DNA of 10,993 nt from a bacterium (GTDB taxonomy: Bacteria; RBG-13-66-14). Numbering within the stretch: the stretch's first letter is position 1; each line of letters starts with the position of its first letter. The notes below the pieces were generated by a model. The model was not told the DNA's origin. It did not search any database and saw only the letters and a program-made list of their open reading frames with translations. The position numbers were made by a program, and so were the translations under genes. Of this stretch, positions 6,540-10,993 are shown in pieces. The DNA lies in assembly GCA_026398675.1 (NCBI GenBank), contig JAPLSK010000168.1, forward strand, positions 1 to 10,993, written 5' to 3'.

Positions 6540-7211
6540 TTAAAACAGCGGCGAGACCAGAACGTCGAACAACCGGAAAAATAGCGTGAAGTACGGCGAC
6601 AGGACCCCCGTCATCAACAGTACGATGATGATGATGAAACCGTAGGGGGCGACGCGGGAGGCGTAGTGGCCGGCCTTGGGCGGCAGAAAGTGGAAGAGCA
6701 CGCTGGACCCGTCCAGCGGCGGGATGGGCAGGAGATTGAACCCGCCCAGGACGAGGTTGTAGAGCACGCCCAGCTTGAGGATGGCCGAGAAGAACCCGGC
6801 GAACCCGATATTGAGCTCGAAGGTGAACTGGTTGAAGGCCAGGGGGTCCATCCCGACCAGGTAGGAGACCTGGAGGAGCACGAAGAACCCTGCGGCGAGG
6901 AGGAAGTTGGACGCCGGCCCCGCCAGCGATACCTTCAGGATGTCCCGCCGGGGGTCGCGCAGGTTGCGGGAGTCCACCGGCACCGGCTTGGCGGCCCCGA
7001 TGATGAACCCCGCGTTGGACAGGATCAACACCAGCGGCAGGATGATGGTGCCGATGAGGTCTATGTGGGGGATGGGGTTCAGGGTGAGGCGGCCGGCGAG
7101 CCTGGCGGTGTCGTCGCCGCGGCGGTAGGCCACGTAGGCGTGCGCGGCCTCGTGGAAGGTGAGGCTGAACAAAAGAATCGGGACGGCGGCGATGAGGTAC
7201 TGCCAGGCCAT
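6540..7211 (-). CDS. Site-2-type M50 zinc metalloprotease, membrane-embedded
   Basis: 223 residues, the usual length of the short, PDZ-less M50 group. The zinc motif HEAAH lies at 20-24 inside the first hydrophobic segment (FSLTFHEAAHAY). The third-ligand motif FNLLPIPPLDGS is at 158-169, with Asp167 as the expected zinc ligand. SLAGPASNFLLA (95-106) is the typical G-P-x-x-N element near the active site. About five or six membrane segments are visible. Such enzymes cut transmembrane substrates within the membrane, often anti-sigma factors or signal-peptide remnants; the substrate here cannot be inferred because no sigma or anti-sigma gene is next to it. The ATG at 7211 has GAGG 8 bases upstream. 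It stands alone between the repeat island and the toxin-antitoxin islet. Confidence 0.93.
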   Translation of the reverse strand: MAWQYLIAAVPILLFSLTFHEAAHAYVAYRRGDDTARLAGRLTLNPIPHIDLIGTIILPLVLILSNAGFIIGAAKPVPVDSRNLRDPRRDILKVSLAGPASNFLLAAGFFVLLQVSYLVGMDPLAFNQFTFELNIGFAGFFSAILKLGVLYNLVLGGFNLLPIPPLDGSSVLFHFLPPKAGHYASRVAPYGFIIIIVLLMTGVLSPYFTLFFRLFDVLVSPLF

Positions 7212-7253
7212 GGGGTGAACCTCGGGGTGGAGAGTTTCAGTACGGCGGGGTCG

Positions 7254-7296
7254 CTACTCCGGTTCCTCGCGGGCGAACCAGGCGATGAAGGACTCC
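7254..7296 (-). repeat. Direct repeat, copy 1: stray 3' end of the triple-GAF HD-GYP gene
   Basis: 43 bases identical to 8335-8377 at 42 positions. Read on the minus strand it would encode the last 13 residues of the HD-GYP protein, ESFIAWFAREEPE plus stop, with one Thr-to-Ala difference. No start or body of such a gene is attached. Its first base on the minus strand (7296) is the last base of the antitoxin TAG stop, so the fragment follows in frame after that stop. Possible attachment-site-like or recombination footprint. Confidence 0.9.
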
Positions 7297-7865
7297 TATG
7301 CGTTTTTCTTCCGGGCCTTGGCGCTTCCGACCGTGGACGTACGCTTCCTGGACGTAGGCGCGGCATGAGCCTTTCTCACCCCGCCCCTGGTCGAGGCGGG
7401 CTTTCTCCCCACCGACGCGGCCGCCCCGTGCGTCTTCAAATGCGGGAGCGCCCTCGACGAGGCTGCCTTAGCCTTCTTCGGCGAGGTCCTCTCGCCGATC
7501 GGGATCGTCGAAACCTTGGAGGTTGCGGGGGTGTCCTGCGGGCGGCGGTCGGGTTGCTTTTTGACACATTCCCAATCCATCTCTTCGTCCTTGGGCGCGG
7601 CCTTGAGCTTGAGGACGTAACCCAGGGCGTGGAACACCTCGGCCACCTTGCGCAGAGTCATGTTGGAAGGCCCGCGGAGGAGCTTGGTGACGTACGCCTT
7701 GGAGCAGTCGAGCCTGGAGGCCAGCTCCGCCTTGCTGACGCCGTTCTTCTCCATGACCTCGAAGAGCTGCTGGCTCACGTCGAAGATGAGCCCTTCTTCG
7801 GCCATCTGGCGTTCGTCACCGAAGAGCTCGATGAGCTCATAGTGAAGTCCGTCTTTGACTTTCAC
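7296..7865 (-). CDS. HigA-like XRE-family antitoxin with long basic tail
   Basis: 189 residues. Residues about 28-88 form a helix-turn-helix of the XRE/HigA type: FDVSQQLFEVMEKNGVSKAELASR, then LDCSKAYVTKLLRG, then TLRKVAEVFHALGY. This is the DNA-binding and autorepressing half of a type II toxin-antitoxin pair. Residues from about 100 to 189 form a low-complexity tail rich in Lys, Arg, Ala, Ser, Thr and Pro (e.g. SPKKAKAASSRA, TSRKRTSTVGSAKARKKNA), resembling histone H1-like or AlgP-like tails and unusual for an antitoxin. The start is GTG at 7865, sharing GTGA with the toxin stop, with AAGGAA 8 bases upstream; the pair is thus translationally coupled. The coding sequence is GC-rich, unlike the toxin. 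The stop codon lies at the junction with the 43-bp repeat. Confidence 0.85.
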   Translation of the reverse strand: MKVKDGLHYELIELFGDERQMAEEGLIFDVSQQLFEVMEKNGVSKAELASRLDCSKAYVTKLLRGPSNMTLRKVAEVFHALGYVLKLKAAPKDEEMDWECVKKQPDRRPQDTPATSKVSTIPIGERTSPKKAKAASSRALPHLKTHGAAASVGRKPASTRGGVRKAHAAPTSRKRTSTVGSAKARKKNA

Positions 7866-8242
7866 TTTTTAGTTCCTTTCCTTTGATAGAACTCTTTACG
7901 CAATAACTTGACTTTATCTATGTCGGAACGATCGGTTTTATCCTTCTTCTTAATATTGGCGTGACACATTATTAGGTTGGAACCATCCATAAAACTAAAA
8001 ATGCGGGCTTGGTGCGCTTTAATATCATATATTTGATCTCCTTGATGATGAAAAATTTCCTTATTTGGTCTCTGAACATCGCATACCTTGTAGATATTAT
8101 TGCGTAATTTTGTGCATTCTTTTGGGCGTTTGTGCTGAAGTCCCATTATAAAATCAAGGACAGGATTATCTCCGTTTTCTTTTAAATAATAGAAGGCTGT
8201 ACGGTACACGCCTCGATAGTGCAACACTACAAGCTCACCCAT
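7862..8242 (-). CDS. HigB/RelE-superfamily (Gp49-like) toxin
   Basis: 126 residues. The layout fits Gp49-like HigB toxins: an early strand, then GDNPVLDFIMGL (24-35), a helix with K-x-x-x-LRNNIYKV, then IYDIKAHQARIFSFMDGSNLIMCHANIKKKDKT (71-103) and a terminal helix. The family cleaves ribosome-bound mRNA or otherwise blocks translation; the I-x-D-I-K...R-I-F-x-F...K-K-x-x-K-T core is the hallmark. It lies first in the operon with the antitoxin second, the HigBA order, and overlaps the antitoxin by 4 bases. A hand count over 7861-8220 gives about 36% GC, far below its surroundings, which suggests horizontal origin. The ATG at 8242 lacks a Shine-Dalgarno site; a GTG at 8227, preceded by GGTGAG with 6-base spacing, is a credible alternative start that would drop five residues. 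Confidence 0.88.
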   Translation of the reverse strand: MGELVVLHYRGVYRTAFYYLKENGDNPVLDFIMGLQHKRPKECTKLRNNIYKVCDVQRPNKEIFHHQGDQIYDIKAHQARIFSFMDGSNLIMCHANIKKKDKTDRSDIDKVKLLRKEFYQRKGTKK

Positions 8243-8257
8243 CGCTGACCGCCCGGT

Positions 8258-8279
8258 AAGTTAACCTATGAGTTAACTT
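8258..8279. promoter_or_regulatory. Perfect inverted repeat, likely antitoxin operator
   Basis: AAGTTAAC (8258-8265) and GTTAACTT (8272-8279) are perfect inverted arms around CTATGA, 16 bases upstream of the toxin ATG. It covers the spacer and -10 of the predicted promoter. HigA-type antitoxins repress their own operon by binding such palindromes, so this is the probable operator; binding is inferred. Confidence 0.65.
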
Positions 8280-8286
8280 TTGTCAA
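8258..8286 (-). promoter_or_regulatory. Toxin-antitoxin promoter
   Basis: A perfect -35 TTGACA (8286-8281), 17-base spacer, and TAACTT (8263-8258) as a weak -10 on the minus strand. The predicted transcript start is near 8251, giving a leader of only about 9 bases to the ATG at 8242, or about 24 to the alternative GTG at 8227. The -10 lies inside the inverted repeat, consistent with autorepression. Confidence 0.55.
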
Positions 8287-8300
8287 GGGGTAGAGACCAA

Positions 8301-8316
8301 TTTTTTTTGGGGGGGG
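8301..8316. repeat. T8G8 homopolymer junction
   Basis: Eight T directly followed by eight G, between the toxin promoter and the end of the HD-GYP gene. The G-run is prone to slippage. It lies outside coding sequence and about 15 bases upstream of the -35, so length changes could at most alter promoter context. No hairpin precedes the corresponding A-run, so it is not a terminator. Confidence 0.8.
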
Positions 8317-8334
8317 ATATCCGGGACCTGTCGT

Positions 8335-8377
8335 CTACTCCGGTTCCTCGCGGGTGAACCAGGCGATGAAGGACTCC
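8335..8377 (-). repeat. Direct repeat, copy 2: native 3' end of the HD-GYP gene
   Basis: The last 43 bases of the triple-GAF HD-GYP coding sequence, including its TAG stop. It matches 7254-7296 at 42 of 43 bases with no gap; the two copies are 1,081 bases apart. This copy is attached to the full gene and is taken as the original. Confidence 0.9.
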
Positions 8378-10449
8378 ACGCAGCGCCCGTCCAGGTGGTT
8401 CTTCTCCACCTCTTCGCGCAGGATGCCGATGGCGCGCTCCGTGTTCATGGGCTCCTTGTAGTGCCGCTTCTGGGTCAGGGCGTCGAAAATGTCGGCCACG
8501 GCGATGATCCGCGCCCCCATCGGTATCTCATCCCCGCAAAGCGCCTCGGGGTAGCCCGTGCCGTCGAGCTTCTCGTGGTGCCCGGCGGCGATGGCCGGCA
8601 CCTCCCGCAGCGGCCGCTCGAAGGTGATTTTGTCCAAAAGCTCCCGGGTGATGGCCGCGTGGGTCTTCATCTCCTCGTACTCGTCGGGGGTGAATCGCCC
8701 CAGCTTGCACAGGATGCAATCGCGGATGCCTATCTTGCCGAAATCGTGCAGCAGCGCCGCCACCCGCAGCACCTCCCGCTCCACCGGCGGCAGGCCCATC
8801 TCTCGGGCGATGCCCAGGGTGTAGCGGGTGACGTTGTTCACGTGGTTCGAGGTGATTTTGTCCCGGGCGTCAATGGCGCCGGAGAGCGTCTCGATGAAAC
8901 TCGAGAACATCTCCTGCCGCTGGCGGTAGAGGAGGTTGTTCTCGATGGAGATGGCCGCCTGGCCCGCCAGCATGGTCAGGAGATTCTCGTCGTCGGCGTC
9001 GAAGGGGAGGCTGTCCTCCAGGCGTCCCGAGGGCGCCTTCTTGTTCAGCACCTGGAACACACCCATCACCTCGCCCCGCTTGTCGAGCATGGGCATGGTG
9101 AGCATGGACTTGGTGCGGTAGCCGGTCTGGCGGTCTATTTCCTTGTTGAAGCGGGGGTCGTCGTAGGCCTCGGGGATGTAGAGGGTTTTTCCGGTGGTGG
9201 CCACGGCGCCGGCTATGCCCTTGGACGCCGGGAAGCGTATTTCCCGCTCGCCCTCGGCGACCATGCTCCAAAGCTCCCCCCGGTCGCGGTCGAGGATGAA
9301 GACCGTGGATCGGTCGGCGTCCAGAATCTCGCTGGTGAGCTTGGCGATGATGCCCAGGAGCTCGGCGAGGGGCATGATGCGGCCGATGGCCTGCGCCGCC
9401 TCCAGAATCACCCGCTGGCGGTGCAGCAGCCGGTCGTTCTCGCGGCCCATCAGGGCGTTGGAGACCGCCACCGAGGTGTAGCTGGCGATGACGCGGAGCT
9501 CTTCCTCGTCGTCGAAGGTGAAGGGGCCCTCGCGCTTGTTGAGCACCTGGAGTACGCCGAGGGCGCGCCCCTCGCGGCCCTTCAGGGGCATGACGAGCAT
9601 GTTGCGCGTCCGGTAGCCCGTCCGGCGGTCCACCTCCCGGTTGAAGCGGGGGTCGGCGTAGGCGTCGGGGACGTTGGCTATCTCGCCGGTGGAGGCCACG
9701 TGGCCGGCGATGCCGGCGCCGGAGGGCATGCGGATTTCGTTCTCGGCCATCCCCTGGGCCACGATGCTCCACAGCTCGTCGGCGGTCTCGTCCAGCAGGA
9801 AGACGGAGGTGCGGTCGGCGTCCATGACCTCGGTGGTGACGCGGGCGGCGAGCTTGAGGAGCGAGCGCAGGTCCCGCTCGCCGGAGAGGGCGCGGCCCAC
9901 GTCCAAGAGGTTGTCCTGGCGCTTGAGAATCGCCAGGGCCTGCTGGTGCGCCGCCGCGTTGGCCAGGGTCACCCCGCCGTAGGCGATGAGCTGGGCCAGC
10001 AGCGCCCCGTCGCGGGCGGTGAAGCGCCCTTCGCGCTTGTTCAGCGCCCCGAGTACCCCGATGGTCCGACCCCGGTGGTCCTTGAGGGGGAAGAAGAGGG
10101 CGTTCTTGACGCGCAGGCCCGGCTCGTCGAAGTGCGCGCGCTCCGCCGCCCGCGCGCCGCGGCGGGAAAAATAAAGGGACGTTCCGCCCCCGAGCACTTT
10201 TTCCAAAAACGCGCCCTGCCCCGCGTCCAGGACGTGCCCGGCCGTCACCGGGAGGTGGAACCACTGCCGATCGTGGGCCTCCCGGGTGAACCAGATGCGG
10301 ACGAGCTCGGCGTCCACGGCGGCGGCGGCGTGGCGCGAGAACTGGCCCACCAGGTGCGCCAGGTCTTGCTCGCCGGCCAGGTCACGCGTGGCTTCGAGGA
10401 GCTTGCGCATCTCCCGCAGCCGCAGACCCAGTTCCTCGCCGCGCGCCAT
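8335..10449 (-). CDS. Triple-GAF HD-GYP protein (probable ligand-regulated c-di-GMP phosphodiesterase)
   Basis: 704 residues, soluble. Three tandem GAF domains: about 24-170, 185-335 and 348-505. GAF2 and GAF3 are close copies, sharing DADR, DPRFN, TGYRT and VLNK segments. They both keep the N-K...F-x3-D-E signature of cyclic-nucleotide-binding GAF domains (NKREGPFTFDDE at 304-315; NK at 469-470 with FDADDE at 483-488). GAF1 has NKREGRFTARDG, losing the Glu. The C-terminal HD-GYP domain (about 515-704) has HDFGK (568-572), THAA (596-599), HHEKLDGTGYP (624-634) and FDAL (655-658), all the expected metal and GYP residues, so hydrolysis of cyclic-di-GMP is expected, probably gated by a small ligand on the GAFs. 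The ATG at 10449 has GGAGG 7 bases upstream. The 3' end is duplicated beyond the toxin-antitoxin pair. Confidence 0.95.
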   Translation of the reverse strand: MARGEELGLRLREMRKLLEATRDLAGEQDLAHLVGQFSRHAAAAVDAELVRIWFTREAHDRQWFHLPVTAGHVLDAGQGAFLEKVLGGGTSLYFSRRGARAAERAHFDEPGLRVKNALFFPLKDHRGRTIGVLGALNKREGRFTARDGALLAQLIAYGGVTLANAAAHQQALAILKRQDNLLDVGRALSGERDLRSLLKLAARVTTEVMDADRTSVFLLDETADELWSIVAQGMAENEIRMPSGAGIAGHVASTGEIANVPDAYADPRFNREVDRRTGYRTRNMLVMPLKGREGRALGVLQVLNKREGPFTFDDEEELRVIASYTSVAVSNALMGRENDRLLHRQRVILEAAQAIGRIMPLAELLGIIAKLTSEILDADRSTVFILDRDRGELWSMVAEGEREIRFPASKGIAGAVATTGKTLYIPEAYDDPRFNKEIDRQTGYRTKSMLTMPMLDKRGEVMGVFQVLNKKAPSGRLEDSLPFDADDENLLTMLAGQAAISIENNLLYRQRQEMFSSFIETLSGAIDARDKITSNHVNNVTRYTLGIAREMGLPPVEREVLRVAALLHDFGKIGIRDCILCKLGRFTPDEYEEMKTHAAITRELLDKITFERPLREVPAIAAGHHEKLDGTGYPEALCGDEIPMGARIIAVADIFDALTQKRHYKEPMNTERAIGILREEVEKNHLDGRCVESFIAWFTREEPE

Positions 10450-10540
10450 CGCATGACCTCCGTGAATATGCCCACTAAGTGTAACCGATTCCGCCTTCCC
10501 CCGCTACCGTCGCTGGGTCGTCAACGCTCGATTCGTAACC

Positions 10541-10594
10541 GTAGGGGCGACCCTCCGCGGTCGCCCGCGGGCGGGGACGGAGCCCCGCCCCTAC
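10541..10594. repeat. Compound palindrome with two inner hairpins
   Basis: Outer arms GTAGGGG (10541-10547) and CCCCTAC (10588-10594) can pair. Alternatively two inner hairpins form: GGGCGACC/GGTCGCCC (10545-10552, 10559-10566) and GGGCGGGG/CCCCGCCC (10569-10576, 10583-10590), both with 6-base loops. The first matches the hairpin at 6281-6302. Confidence 0.7.
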
Positions 10595-10638
10595 GTCATC
10601 GCAATTTGCGTAATACGGGGCGAGGCGTGAAGCCGTCC

Positions 10639-10661
10639 CCCTCTCCCTTCTAGGGAGAGGG
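10639..10661. repeat. REP-like hairpin, CCCTCTCCCT stem
   Basis: CCCTCTCCCT (10639-10648), TCT loop, AGGGAGAGGG (10652-10661), followed by GGGGTGAGGG (10664-10673). Same arms as 6251-6273. Confidence 0.7.
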
Positions 10662-10710
10662 CCGGGGTGAGGGTCGGGGTAGGGAACGTGGGTTGTGCGG
10701 AACGGGGTCT

Positions 10711-10731
10711 CCCTTTCCCCGTGGGAGAGGG
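10711..10731. repeat. REP-like hairpin with one G-T pair
   Basis: CCCTTTCCC (10711-10719) pairs with GGGAGAGGG (10723-10731), with one wobble pair, and is followed by GGGGTGAGGG (10736-10745). A diverged copy of the same family. Confidence 0.55.
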
Positions 10732-10954
10732 GATGGGGGTGAGGGTCCCGGCTTCAACTTATTCTTGTAATGACCATCAGGGCTGCGACCACCGCGCTCA
10801 GGAGCCCGCGGCCCTGAAGGACCGCGCTACATCTGCGGTCATGACGAGCCGCCCCAATCATAGCCTGCGATCATCGCCGCTGCCCCGCCCCTCTCCCAAC
10901 TTCCCGCTTCCCGCCTCCAGCCTCCCGCTCCCAACTCCCCTCTTCCCGCCTCTA

Positions 10955-10975
10955 CCATTGCCCATTGCCCATTGC
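10955..10975. repeat. Three tandem copies of CCATTGC
   Basis: Three exact head-to-tail heptamers inside a C/T-rich stretch near the window edge. They resemble short tandemly repeated heptamers found between genes in some bacteria, notably cyanobacteria. They are too short and unspaced to be CRISPR. Confidence 0.75.
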
Positions 10976-10993
10976 CCTCTCCCTCTCCTCCCA

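Larger units (their letters stand above)
7254..8377. mobile_element. Possible islet: toxin-antitoxin pair bracketed by 43-bp direct repeats
   Basis: The unique segment 7297-8334 holds only a HigBA-like pair and its promoter, and is enclosed by direct repeats taken from the 3' end of the neighbouring HD-GYP gene. The geometry is that of an element inserted at a gene's 3' end while leaving the gene intact. The very low GC of the toxin supports acquisition. No integrase or transposase lies inside, so mobility in trans or a homologous/illegitimate recombination event would be needed. Element status is inference. Confidence 0.4.
10450..10993. other. Gene-free region: palindromes, pyrimidine-rich tract, heptamer repeats
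   Basis: No credible gene on either strand in 544 bases. 10541-10745 repeats the hairpin families of 5931-6539. 10777-10817 holds inverted arms TCAGGGCTGCG and CGCGGCCCTGA (one mismatch), and ACCGCGCT is repeated directly at 10791-10798 and 10821-10828. From about 10880 onward the plus strand is a C/T-rich tract with repeated TCCCGC- and CTCCC-like words. A weak TACACT (minus, 10483-10478) before the HD-GYP gene has no convincing -35. Confidence 0.65.

Noticed and set aside
8870..10264. 464-residue minus-strand open frame
   Set aside because: Arg/Gly/Pro/Ala-rich out-of-frame reading inside the HD-GYP gene.
8395..10653. 752-residue plus-strand open frame
   Set aside because: It lies antisense to the triple-GAF HD-GYP gene, has the Val/Gly/Leu/His-rich shadow composition, no recognisable motif, and runs past the true gene start. 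It is an artefact of GC-rich codon use.
10955..10975. CRISPR array
   Set aside because: Seven-base units in direct contact, with no spacers.

Overview
This 11 kb stretch comes from a GC-rich bacterial chromosome. Every convincing gene lies on the minus strand, so the gene order along transcription runs from right to left. Multidomain GAF/HD-GYP signalling proteins, a membrane-fused spermidine-synthase-like protein and intergenic gaps full of GC-rich hairpin repeats suggest an environmental, probably uncultivated lineage. No rRNA, tRNA or other taxonomic marker is present, so I do not name a phylum.

Layout from right to left. 10450-10993 has no gene; it holds GC-rich palindromes, a pyrimidine-rich tract and a small heptamer array. 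8335-10449 encodes a 704-residue triple-GAF HD-GYP protein, a probable cyclic-di-GMP phosphodiesterase. Next is a HigBA-like toxin-antitoxin pair (8242-7862 and 7865-7296). The toxin is strikingly AT-rich and sits behind a promoter overlapped by a perfect inverted repeat. 6540-7211 is a short M50 (site-2) membrane protease. 5931-6539 is a gene-free repeat island. 3612-5930 is a 772-residue MFS-like/spermidine-synthase-like fusion. 3146-3520 is a small putative lipoprotein, followed by what looks like a decayed serine-recombinase N-terminus (2983-3150). 1530-2945 is a second HD-GYP protein with a Cys-rich, PocR-like N-terminus. 1-1383 is the N-terminal part of a long cytoplasmic coiled-coil protein that runs off the window.

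The most interesting structure is around the toxin-antitoxin pair. The last 43 bases of the triple-GAF HD-GYP gene (8335-8377) recur almost exactly (42 of 43) at 7254-7296, just beyond the antitoxin. The pair is therefore bracketed by direct repeats 1,081 bases apart, like an att-flanked islet placed at the 3' end of a host gene that stays intact. The antitoxin stop codon straddles the repeat boundary, and the antitoxin has an unusual 90-residue Lys/Arg/Ala-rich tail. Toxin (about 36% GC) and antitoxin (high GC) differ sharply in composition although they overlap by 4 bases.

Functionally, two HD-GYP proteins with different sensor modules suggest that cyclic-di-GMP turnover is under more than one input here, but no GGDEF cyclase is in view. 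The other genes look like independent transcription units: most gaps exceed 80 bases, and only the toxin-antitoxin pair is tightly coupled.
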